Of a stretch of 8,781 nt of DNA, positions 1 through 5,547 are shown piece after piece. Under the pieces are notes generated by a model. The model was not told the origin of the DNA, did not search any database, and saw only the letters and a list, made by a program, of their open reading frames with translations. The DNA comes from Thermoplasmata archaeon M9B2D (GTDB lineage: Archaea; Thermoplasmatota; E2; DHVEG-1). Where the stretch lies: contig MUGD01000080.1 of NCBI GenBank assembly GCA_002900555.1, positions 1-8,781 on the forward strand, written 5' to 3'. The translations under genes and the position numbers were made by a program. The first letter of the stretch is position 1, and each line of letters opens with the position of its first letter.

Positions 1-70
1 CAATCGCCGCCCCGTTTGTTGTTTTACTCTGACAGACTCTGCTCTTGGTTTCCGCCCATACCGAGGCCAA

Positions 71-179
71 TGGCGGGCTCGGCGGGATTTGAACCCGCGA
101 CCTATCCCCGAACCAGGAGCTGAAGCTCTTGTTCTTCAGGTTAAAAGCCTGCAGCGCTACCTAGCTGCGCCACGAGCCC
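71..179 (-). tRNA. tRNA-Lys (anticodon UUU), interrupted
   Basis: Reading the minus strand, the 7-bp acceptor stem GGGCTCG (179-173) pairs with CGAGCCC (81-75), followed by discriminator G74 and an encoded CCA (73-71). The D stem is GCGC/GCGC (170-167, 157-154). The T arm is GCGGG-TTCAAAT-CCCGC (98-82). The anticodon arm starts GCAGG (152-148) with loop CTTTTAA (147-141), so the anticodon is TTT at 145-143, reading Lys codons. CCTG (140-137) closes four of the five stem pairs. A normal class-I variable loop, AGGTC (103-99), appears only after about 33 further bases, so the gene carries an insert listed separately. I see no convincing TATA-like box upstream. All other parts are intact, so a functional gene is likelier than a pseudogene. 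Confidence 0.88.
104..136 (-). other. Insert in tRNA-Lys, probable non-canonical intron
   Basis: About 33 bases separate the closing anticodon stem (CCTG, 140-137) from the variable loop. Unlike the usual archaeal intron after position 37, this insert lies on the 3' side of the anticodon stem, near positions 43-45. It can fold back: AAC (133-131) with GTT (113-111) and AAGAGC with GCTCCT round a TTCA loop, with CCTG/CGGG below as a possible central helix and AAG/GAT as bulges. An alternative pairing is CTGAAG with CTTCAG. The exact splice points cannot be fixed because several choices give a plausible tRNA, so the boundaries are approximate. Confidence 0.5.
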
Positions 180-360
180 CTGATGTCTAGACGGTTCCCA
201 ATTGTGCACCTTCAGTGACCTCTGCATGACAACGAGTACGATGAATGTAACTTATTACCATACATGAGTGGGAAGCAGTTCTGCCTGAGCAAAGGACGGA
301 AAATTTTGTAACCATAAAAGGGTTCCGATAAAACCCATAAATGGCATAACATCTAGGGGC

Positions 361-442
361 GGTCTGGCGATGTGCGCCACTGTACCATATGCTTCGGACA
401 GTAATAAACTTACTCTGTCACCAGTTCAGAGTTTTTCCTTTT
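361..442 (+). ncRNA. Candidate small structured RNA
   Basis: The segment can fold as a three-way junction. GGT (361-363) pairs with ACC (420-422). Inside are a hairpin TGGCG-ATGTG-CGCCA (365-379) and a second hairpin with GACAGTAA (397-404) pairing with TTACT and GTC (410-414, 417-419) across a 2-nt bulge. A T-rich run (432-442, TTTTTCCTTTT) follows 9 bases later, as in archaeal intrinsic terminators. A TATA-like CATAAAT (335-341) sits about 20-25 bases before the fold. It does not match tRNA, SRP RNA, RNase P RNA or box C/D guides. The fold was found by eye, so chance structure remains possible. Confidence 0.28.
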
Positions 443-555
443 AATGAAAGCAAAATACATCTGATGATTCTATTATTTAGATAAGGTTTGAATTATGGTA
501 TTGACCGTGAAGACATCATACTGATCATGGAATTGAAGTGAACCGCTCCGACAAC

Positions 556-562
556 TTTAATA
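556..562 (+). promoter_or_regulatory. TATA-like box for tRNA-Asp
   Basis: TTTAATA lies about 32 bases upstream of the first base of tRNA-Asp, which fits an archaeal TATA box with transcription starting near 585-590 and a short 5' leader. There is no obvious purine-rich BRE just upstream, so support is positional. Confidence 0.4.
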
Positions 563-593
563 GAAAACCAACAGTCGAGCGGTCGTCAAACGT

Positions 594-700
594 GCCCCTG
601 TAGTGTAGTTCGGCCTAGCATTCAAGACTGTCAATCCAAGCGGATTGGCGCTTGAAGCAGACCTCTTGAGACCCGGGTTCGAATCCCGGCGGGGGCGCCA
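594..700 (+). tRNA. tRNA-Asp (anticodon GUC) with canonical intron
   Basis: Acceptor GCCCCTG (594-600) pairs with CGGGGGC (690-696, one G-U pair), followed by G697 and an encoded CCA (698-700). The D stem is GTGT/GCAT. The anticodon stem CAAGA (623-627) pairs perfectly with TCTTG (664-668). Removing the intron leaves the standard Asp loop CTGTCAC with anticodon GTC (630-632). The T arm is CCGGG-TTCGAAT-CCCGG (673-689), with variable loop AGAC. A T-rich stretch (702-709) just after CCA may stop transcription. The gene converges on the minus-strand membrane-protein gene, whose stop is only 16 bases away. Confidence 0.95.
634..662 (+). other. tRNA-Asp intron, position 37/38, bulge-helix-bulge
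   Basis: The 29-base intron interrupts the anticodon loop after A37, the usual archaeal site. The splice signal is complete: outer helix CAAGA/TCTTG, central 4-bp helix CTGT (628-631) with GCAG (657-660), and 3-nt bulges CAA (632-634) and ACC (661-663), each cut after its second base. The intron body forms CAAGC/GCTTG (637-641, 650-654). This is the substrate of the archaeal splicing endonuclease. A rival hairpin CAATCC/GGATTG (632-637, 642-647) would disrupt the splice motif. Confidence 0.9.
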
Positions 701-716
701 CTTCTTTCTGTCCAAA

Positions 717-1499
717 CTACATGTAGGGTCTGTAATCACGTCGCTTTCCAAGCCAATCTCCTATGATTGCTCCTATCACTAGGGGTGGAATCATTAGAAA
801 GGGCATCTCTAACCACCAAGGAAGAATGACACCAAGTGATCCAAGAGAGATAAGAAGAACAACCAAAGGAGCAAGAATGAACCAAAACCCTATGAAACAG
901 GACCCAAGAAGAATGAATACTACTCTCCACATTCTCTTGGTAGCCATCGTGCGGAAATAATAACTCACTGCGTACATCGGAATACCAACCGCTACAGCTA
1001 GGAAGAGTTGTATGGGTGGCAGTATTCCAATGCTAATCATTGCTAGAGAAACAATGATCATTATAGCAAAAGAAACGACTCCTATAAGAAGCCAGAAGCT
1101 CCGAAGACTTCGTTTCCACCACTGAGGTTTCTGAGGACCAATTGGCCATTCCTTCTGCATCAAATTGTCGATGTTTGATATTCTGCACACTGGATTACGT
1201 TCGACTGATACTTCTATGATTTGAGCACCTACAACAAAGTCGTCATTCTCCAAAAGGGCTTTCAGATTGTTTATTGCTTGTTCCTCACTCAATTGATCTG
1301 CTTCTAATGCCTCGTTTGAATCAACAATACAGGAGTCGAGGAGAGTTACAGAGTCACCGAATGGTCCCTCCATAAGCCCGCACTTTTCAAGAGAGTTCCA
1401 TAAATCTTCGGAGATGCGAGCGTTTTGGGCTCCATTCCATGGTTGGTTGGTCCATTCTTTGACCATCTCGTACAATGTCTTTGTGCTTATTCGATCCAT
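717..1499 (-). CDS. Multi-span membrane protein, unrecognised family
   Basis: I do not recognise this 260-residue protein. Residues 1-130 are soluble, rich in acidic residues and Trp. The C-terminal half has four or five hydrophobic segments, near 134-160, 162-183, 191-229 (long, possibly two spans) and 234-250, and ends in a basic Tyr-containing tail. It is probably an integral cytoplasmic-membrane protein with a cytosolic N-terminal domain. The frame opens at 1580, but that start would overlap the upstream regulator by 94 bases. I prefer the ATG at 1499, preceded by GAGG at Shine-Dalgarno distance and overlapping the regulator's stop by 13 bases, which suggests translational coupling. The overlap implies the two act together, perhaps with this protein sensing or effecting what the regulator controls; that is inference. 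Confidence 0.75.
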   Translation of the reverse strand: MDRISTKTLYEMVKEWTNQPWNGAQNARISEDLWNSLEKCGLMEGPFGDSVTLLDSCIVDSNEALEADQLSEEQAINNLKALLENDDFVVGAQIIEVSVERNPVCRISNIDNLMQKEWPIGPQKPQWWKRSLRSFWLLIGVVSFAIMIIVSLAMISIGILPPIQLFLAVAVGIPMYAVSYYFRTMATKRMWRVVFILLGSCFIGFWFILAPLVVLLISLGSLGVILPWWLEMPFLMIPPLVIGAIIGDWLGKRRDYRPYM

Positions 1500-1969
1500 T
1501 TCAAACGCCTCATAATCCCGATGAATAACTCCTCTGCTGCTTCCGTCACCGGTAGTCCCTGTGGAAGTGGGAGTTTCCATTCATGTGCAAGTGTGCGGAT
1601 GGTCTTTTCACATTCTGACTGTTCGCAACAATTACTACAGTTTCCTCTGTGATTTAACCATAGTTGGGTTCCTAGAGTGGGAGAGTACACAATATATACA
1701 TCCGACTTGTTTGCATAGCAATAGCCTGATGCAAATCCATACCTTGGACTGACTCTTTGAATTCTAATCCGATTTGTTGATGCAATATGTCGGAGGATTT
1801 TCTCTATCCTCTCTTCAGCAATTCGTTGGGCCTTACTCACTAACGCACGGGACACATCCAATTCTTGCGCGATTAAGGATGGAGGAGTCCTGTTTCGTCT
1901 CTTTTGCCATATTAGCTCCTGCTGCTTTGATGGAAACTTGAAATGGATAGGCTTCATGGGAATCCACAC
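1487..1969 (-). CDS. Tfx-like HTH DNA-binding protein with cysteine cluster
   Basis: A 160-residue protein. Residues 14-55 look like the Tfx/sigma-70-region-4 type of helix-turn-helix: a lysine- and arginine-rich first helix, then LIAQELDVSRALVSKAQ, followed by a long helix to about residue 62. A middle segment rich in Tyr and beta-prone residues (70-105) precedes a cysteine cluster CX2CCX4C (111-120), a possible zinc or redox-metal site. Hence a transcription regulator with a metal- or redox-responsive C-terminal part is likely; the ligand is unknown. The open frame starts at a GTG (1969); an ATG at 1957 is equally reasonable and neither has a clear Shine-Dalgarno. A palindrome lies directly upstream, suggesting autoregulation. 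The membrane-protein gene follows with overlap. Confidence 0.75.
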   Translation of the reverse strand: MWIPMKPIHFKFPSKQQELIWQKRRNRTPPSLIAQELDVSRALVSKAQRIAEERIEKILRHIASTNRIRIQRVSPRYGFASGYCYANKSDVYIVYSPTLGTQLWLNHRGNCSNCCEQSECEKTIRTLAHEWKLPLPQGLPVTEAAEELFIGIMRRLKWIE

Positions 1970-1975
1970 ATGTCA

Positions 1976-1987
1976 TTGGTTAACCAA
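1976..1987. promoter_or_regulatory. Palindromic operator candidate
   Basis: TTGGTTAACCAA is a perfect 12-bp palindrome 7-19 bases ahead of the regulator's GTG. The half-site GGTTAA recurs at 1992-1997, 14 bases away. It falls between the TATA-like box (2014-2021) and the start codon, where a bound HTH protein would block transcription. Confidence 0.4.
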
Positions 1988-2013
1988 ATATGGTTAATAT
2001 TAGAGAAATTTGG

Positions 2014-2021
2014 ATTTAAAT
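2014..2021 (-). promoter_or_regulatory. TATA-like box for the HTH/membrane operon
   Basis: ATTTAAAT sits 45-60 bases before the two possible start codons of the regulator, so transcription would start near 1990 and give a 20- to 30-base leader. The box is self-complementary, so direction is assigned only from the downstream gene. Confidence 0.4.
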
Positions 2022-2081
2022 CATTTGTAGTTTTAGCATTCTCTTTTTCTAATCAATAATGATTCAGATATGAGCTAGCTG

Positions 2082-2513
2082 CTAGATAGAATCAATTTCC
2101 CTAATTTTATTTCTGACAATATCAGGAAGAGTTGTTCTTTCCGAAGACTTGTAATCATATGCCACCATTTTGGATTCGCCAATGGCAACAATCCCCTTGG
2201 ATTTGCTCTCTATAATATATTCCATAATGAAATAGGTTGGTTCAATGGAAGTTACACGGGTACCTACAGTTATCGTATCAGGATAGAACAGAGGTTTAAT
2301 GAATTTGGCAGATATACTAGCTAAAATTGGACCTATGGTTTCCTTCTCCATGGTTTCAATGAACCCGGCTTTCTCAAAGTACTTTATACGAGCAGTTTCA
2401 AAGTACCTGAAAAATAGTGTATTGTTTACATGTTTAAAGGCGTCCATATCTCCCCAAGCAATTGGAATGTCGACTTTAACGTGAAAATCATCTAATGATT
2501 TCATAGGCAGCAC
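2082..2513 (-). CDS. Acyl-CoA thioesterase, hotdog fold (4HBT/YbgC type)
   Basis: A 143-residue single hotdog domain, the usual size for the 4-hydroxybenzoyl-CoA thioesterase family, which hydrolyses acyl-CoA thioesters in the cytoplasm. The signature lies near residues 19-43: WGDMDAFKHVNN followed by a Phe/Tyr-rich helix, with Asp24 in the place of the catalytic Asp and His28 in that of the conserved His. Alternating hydrophobic strands follow to about residue 122. The frame opens with GTG at 2513; the ATG at 2504 (140 residues) keeps the whole domain and is my preferred start. A/T-rich boxes at 2540-2556 could serve as its own promoter. The acyl substrate cannot be read from sequence, and no fatty-acid pathway neighbour is in view. 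Confidence 0.88.
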   Translation of the reverse strand: MLPMKSLDDFHVKVDIPIAWGDMDAFKHVNNTLFFRYFETARIKYFEKAGFIETMEKETIGPILASISAKFIKPLFYPDTITVGTRVTSIEPTYFIMEYIIESKSKGIVAIGESKMVAYDYKSSERTTLPDIVRNKIREIDSI

Positions 2514-2657
2514 TTCTAAAGCAATTTGAAGATAGACAACTATAGCAGAATAAAAATGGTGAGTTAGGTAAGAATACGAGGATGCATTTCTTCACGAAGA
2601 TCATGTCTAGCAGAGAATTCCAATGTTCTAATCGCGGTAGACGAGCTACTCTCTTTC

Positions 2658-2927
2658 CTAGGTCTGTTTCGGAGATTCTGTTGAACTTTGGCCATCATCT
2701 CTACATATTTGCAAGATTGCAAATATGAAACAAACAACAGTAATTGAAACTAAGTAAGGTGACCAGCCATAAAGAATCGAATACGGACTGGCCAGCATCT
2801 GGTTAATTTGAATAGCAAAAATCAGTATAATCAGAATAATGATGGCTTGTATTCCACAACGAAGGTCATCAATTTTCTGATTTAGTTTCACTATAGTCTT
2901 TGAATCTACTTGACTCTCTTCAGGCAT
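2658..2927 (-). CDS. Small two-span membrane protein
   Basis: A hypothetical 89-residue protein. Residues 1-25 are polar and heptad-like (possibly a short coiled coil), followed by two hydrophobic spans near 26-46 and 55-76, and a polar Ser/Thr-rich tail. Cys24, Cys66 and Cys75 sit near span ends. The start is well supported: GAGGGAG lies just before the ATG, one of the strongest Shine-Dalgarno matches in the window. The gene diverges from the DinB-like gene. I cannot assign a function; small helical-hairpin proteins often join membrane complexes. Confidence 0.7.
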   Translation of the reverse strand: MPEESQVDSKTIVKLNQKIDDLRCGIQAIIILIILIFAIQINQMLASPYSILYGWSPYLVSITVVCFIFAILQICRDDGQSSTESPKQT

Positions 2928-2930
2928 TTT

Positions 2931-2937
2931 ACTCCCT
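2931..2937 (-). promoter_or_regulatory. Strong Shine-Dalgarno for the small membrane protein
   Basis: The minus strand reads GAGGGAG followed by TAAA and then the ATG. This near-perfect match to archaeal 16S rRNA decides the start, and it contrasts with most other genes here, which lack clear sites. Confidence 0.7.
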
Positions 2938-3017
2938 CAAACCGATTGATGATTTTGGTTCATGGTTTGATATCTCTTTCCTTTTCCAGCCAATACTATG
3001 TACAAAGACACATCTGG

Positions 3018-3027
3018 TCCTATATCG
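3018..3027 (+). promoter_or_regulatory. TATA-like box for the DinB/SIS operon
   Basis: TCCTATATCG lies about 40 bases before the DinB-like ATG. That would place a transcript start near 3046 and a leader of about 17 bases. Confidence 0.3.
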
Positions 3028-3062
3028 GGACTAAGATAAGGGGATAAGCATAGTAACAAAGT

Positions 3063-3527
3063 ATGATGACGTGCGTAGAGCTGTTGATTAATCACAACAT
3101 AACTGCCAGGGCATCTCTATTAGACTCGATTGAGAGACTTGATCAAGATGTGTTCTTAAAGGACCTTGGCGTTGGTAGGGGGTCTCTTCACAACATACTT
3201 GTCCATCTTATGGACACAGAGAAGTATTGGATATCTGTAGTAAAAGGAACAGAAATCGAGCGTTTCAATCCGGATGATTTTCCTACACTTGACACCATCA
3301 GAAAGACTTGGTGTAATGTGGAAAGGCAAACAAAAGATTACTTGGACACTCTTAATGAAGACCAACTTCAGCACGTCAAATCAGTTGTTTGGAATAATAA
3401 TACCATCAATTTTACTATAGGAAAAGCATTGGTCCATCTTGCAACTCATGAAATCCATCATCGAGGAGTAATTATTGGGCTTCTTAGACAATTGGGACTT
3501 GAGCCACCAGATGTCAGCATGCTATAG
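3063..3527 (+). CDS. DinB/YfiT-like putative metal-dependent protein
   Basis: A 154-residue protein of the DinB four-helix superfamily at its usual length. The three-His metal site is visible: His48 in LHNILVHLMDTEKYW (the family's conserved H-x4-E-x2-W segment), and His129 and His133 in a THEIHHRG motif close to the C-terminus. The superfamily includes thiol-dependent S-transferases (bacillithiol and mycothiol enzymes) and uncharacterised damage-inducible proteins; which reaction occurs here cannot be told. The start is ATGATG at 3063, with the second ATG (3066) equally possible and no Shine-Dalgarno. Its stop codon overlaps the Shine-Dalgarno of the SIS gene, so the two form one operon. Confidence 0.87.
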   Translation: MMTCVELLINHNITARASLLDSIERLDQDVFLKDLGVGRGSLHNILVHLMDTEKYWISVVKGTEIERFNPDDFPTLDTIRKTWCNVERQTKDYLDTLNEDQLQHVKSVVWNNNTINFTIGKALVHLATHEIHHRGVIIGLLRQLGLEPPDVSML

Positions 3528-3539
3528 GAGTTGTATAAA

Positions 3540-4535
3540 ATGAGCGATTTCTTGGATTTATGCTATGCAGCAATCAAAATACAGGAAAAATCCATTGCAA
3601 ATACATTAGAAAATGTCAAGATGAGTAATGAGAGAGATCTCAAAAGAAAGCGAATAATTCTCGTGGGTGCTGGCGACTCCTATGCAGTCGCGGATTATGG
3701 AAAATGGGCTTTTCTTAGTATAAGCCTAGATGCATATTGTATCTCACCAACAGAGATAGGGTATATTCCATTGGACTCTGAGTGTATTGTGATTGGTGTG
3801 ACTGCATCGGGTAGAAGCATTGCAACTATCGATGCATTACGTAAGGCCAAGCTAAAAGGAGCCAAAACTATTGTATTAACAGATAATCCAAAGGGAAAAG
3901 CTGCAGAGGAGGCATCAGAGGTATGGACTACAAGAGCGGGTGTAGAATCGTATAATGTAAGTCCAGCATCTCCAACCACCACAGCAATGGCATATCTTCT
4001 CAAGATTGCTTCTGAAATAAAAAGTCAAATTCAAGATGATTTGCAATATGATCTTGAAATACTATCAAGAAATGGCGAAAAGATGTTAGACTGGGCTGAA
4101 AAGGAAGGCATCGCAATTTCTGGTATGATATCTCCCAAAACTCCTTTGTATATGATTTCTGATGGACCAAACTATATCGCAGCCCAGATTGGAATGATGA
4201 AGTTCGACGAGTTTTCAATAATAAAAGGGATAGCGGCTCTTCGGGAGGAGTTCTGTCATCATCATAACTTGTCAATCAAAGATGGAGAACAAGTTGTCCT
4301 AATATCGACGAATCCTATCGCACCAAGTGATGAACAATATTTGGGTATTTTATCCGGTATCTTGAATATGCAAACATATCACCTTCATAACAATCTGGGA
4401 TTGAGGACACCCCTTGTGCAGGCAATTCCAAACACTATCGCATTACAGATGGCCGCACATTTTACAGTACGACGATTCAACCCTGAAATGATTGGGTTTA
4501 AGATGCCTCATGCAAAAGCATTCAAGATTTACTGA
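3540..4535 (+). CDS. Double-SIS-domain protein, GlmS/NagB-II-like
   Basis: A 331-residue protein with two sugar-isomerase (SIS) domains, the layout of the isomerase half of GlmS and of archaeal glucosamine-6-phosphate deaminases. In SIS1, ILVGAGDSYAVADYG opens the fold (about 40-54) and TASGRS (88-93) is the sugar-phosphate-binding Ser/Thr loop. SIS2 begins near 200 (LYMISDGPN), with REEFCHHHNL (235-244) where the family has its catalytic Glu and His. The tail HAKAFKIY matches the C-terminal Ala-Lys of GlmS, whose Lys acts at the active site. No glutaminase domain is present, so a deaminase, isomerase or deglycase role is likelier than amidotransfer. The frame extends to a TTG at 3531, but ATG 3540 has GGAG nine bases upstream, overlapping the DinB stop. 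Confidence 0.88.
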   Translation: MSDFLDLCYAAIKIQEKSIANTLENVKMSNERDLKRKRIILVGAGDSYAVADYGKWAFLSISLDAYCISPTEIGYIPLDSECIVIGVTASGRSIATIDALRKAKLKGAKTIVLTDNPKGKAAEEASEVWTTRAGVESYNVSPASPTTTAMAYLLKIASEIKSQIQDDLQYDLEILSRNGEKMLDWAEKEGIAISGMISPKTPLYMISDGPNYIAAQIGMMKFDEFSIIKGIAALREEFCHHHNLSIKDGEQVVLISTNPIAPSDEQYLGILSGILNMQTYHLHNNLGLRTPLVQAIPNTIALQMAAHFTVRRFNPEMIGFKMPHAKAFKIY

Positions 4536-4563
4536 TTTTCTACCTGCAAGGGAAGACGTATCA

Positions 4564-4593
4564 ATGCCTAACAATCAAGAACACCTGCGATGA
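4564..4593 (+). CDS. Possible 9-codon leader ORF before the HEAT protein
   Basis: ATG at 4564 opens nine codons (MPNNQEHLR) ending in a TGA that overlaps the HEAT gene's ATG as ATGA. A weak GGAAG lies upstream at 4550-4554, whereas the HEAT ATG has no Shine-Dalgarno of its own, so coupled translation is conceivable. Such a short frame can easily arise by chance. Confidence 0.2.
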   Translation: MPNNQEHLR

Positions 4594-5546
4594 AGCTAAC
4601 AGAGTTACTACAGGAGTGTAGTACTCCAGATAAACGTAGGACTATTGTGGAGTATATTCACAACCATTCAGATGAGTTTGATATCGTTCTTGAAGATTCC
4701 TTCTCGAAGAATACTCTTTTGAAAAGGAATCTACTTGATCTTGTGGATCTCTTGAATAGTACTTTGATGATTCGGGTCATCGAGAAAGCAGTCATGGATG
4801 ATGACACACAGACGAGGATAAAGGGACTTCAAGCTGCGTATAGAACCAGAGTTGACACAGTGAACGCACATGTCGAAGAGATTCTGGCGAGCTCAGAAGA
4901 AGAGTTTGAAGCACGGAAATGGGCTTTACATATCCTCGGTAGCACTGATCCTAAGTACTACAGCCAACAGATAATGAAAATAGCTCGTAATGCCTCTGAG
5001 GATATTAGATTGCGAAAAGAAGCAGTATTCGCTCTCACGAAAATTATCAATGATAAAACACTTGGAACGCTTTGTACGCTCTTGGGGGAACCAAGTGTGG
5101 AGATAAGACAAGCTGGAGCTTGGGCACTTAGTAATATAGGAGCCCAAGAATCTATCATTTGCCTGCTGGCGGCTTTAGATGATGAAGATGATACAGTTAG
5201 AGACTGGGCGATACGTGGACTGCGAGATATGGATGATGCCCGAGCATTACAAGGACTTGCTGATGCGATTCATTCTAGCTCCCCGAAGGAACAAGTCAGA
5301 ATGATTCGGTTGGTGATTGAAGGACGCTCAGAGGTCATTTTGAGGGCTATCGTAGAACTACTAAGTTCACAAGATGTCGATGTCAGACGCACTGCAGCTT
5401 GGGCATTGAGTGTGTCACCATATCCGCCAGCTGTTCAAAGTCTCAAGATTCTGCTGGATGATCATGATGATCAAACTAGAGACTATGCAAGGATTGCACT
5501 AATCAGGAGCGGAGGCCTTGATCCGACTGATTTGAAAGTGGACTAG
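4590..5546 (+). CDS. HEAT-repeat protein
   Basis: A 318-residue, all-helical, acidic protein built of HEAT-like (PBS-lyase type) repeats. Units with the recurring pattern of D-x-x-x-R followed by an Ala-rich helix appear near residues 72-86, 105-119, 138-152, 169-183, 200-214, 262-276 and 293-307. The best are SVEIRQAGAWALSNI, DDTVRDWAIRGLRDM and DVDVRRTAAWALSVS. Residues 1-70 are less regular. Such solenoids bind other proteins; some relatives attach or remove bilins, but no partner is in view here, so a scaffold or adaptor role is the safest reading. It lies 54 bases after the SIS gene and may belong to that operon. Its stop is one base from that of the convergent SDR gene. Confidence 0.88.
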   Translation: MKLTELLQECSTPDKRRTIVEYIHNHSDEFDIVLEDSFSKNTLLKRNLLDLVDLLNSTLMIRVIEKAVMDDDTQTRIKGLQAAYRTRVDTVNAHVEEILASSEEEFEARKWALHILGSTDPKYYSQQIMKIARNASEDIRLRKEAVFALTKIINDKTLGTLCTLLGEPSVEIRQAGAWALSNIGAQESIICLLAALDDEDDTVRDWAIRGLRDMDDARALQGLADAIHSSSPKEQVRMIRLVIEGRSEVILRAIVELLSSQDVDVRRTAAWALSVSPYPPAVQSLKILLDDHDDQTRDYARIALIRSGGLDPTDLKVD

Positions 5547-5547
5547 A

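Larger units (their letters stand above)
180..593. other. Intergenic region without a protein gene
   Basis: Between the two tRNA genes I find no open reading frame of useful length and no recognisable protein. The stretch holds two CCATAAA copies (312-318 and 335-341) flanking a GGGTT/AACCC hairpin, a structured segment with a trailing T-run (361-442, listed separately), and the TATA-like box of tRNA-Asp (556-562). The rest is A/T-rich and unassigned. Confidence 0.7.

Noticed and set aside
461..524. Possible box C/D guide RNA (CTGATGA, later TTGA, GTGAAGA and CTGA)
   Set aside because: The C box lacks the usual purine, C to D' is about 33 nt and C' to D only 7 nt, unlike the roughly 12-nt spacing of archaeal guides.
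557..751. 64-codon minus-strand frame over tRNA-Asp
   Set aside because: It is antisense to an intact tRNA gene, and its sequence contains the translated tRNA.
763..960. 65-codon plus-strand frame inside the membrane-protein gene
   Set aside because: It is a shadow of the real gene on the other strand, with no domain and no ribosome site.
1500..1580. Extended N-terminus (27 residues) of the membrane protein
   Set aside because: It would overlap the regulator by 94 bases, is low-complexity Thr/Gly/Ser, and the internal ATG at 1499 has a Shine-Dalgarno.
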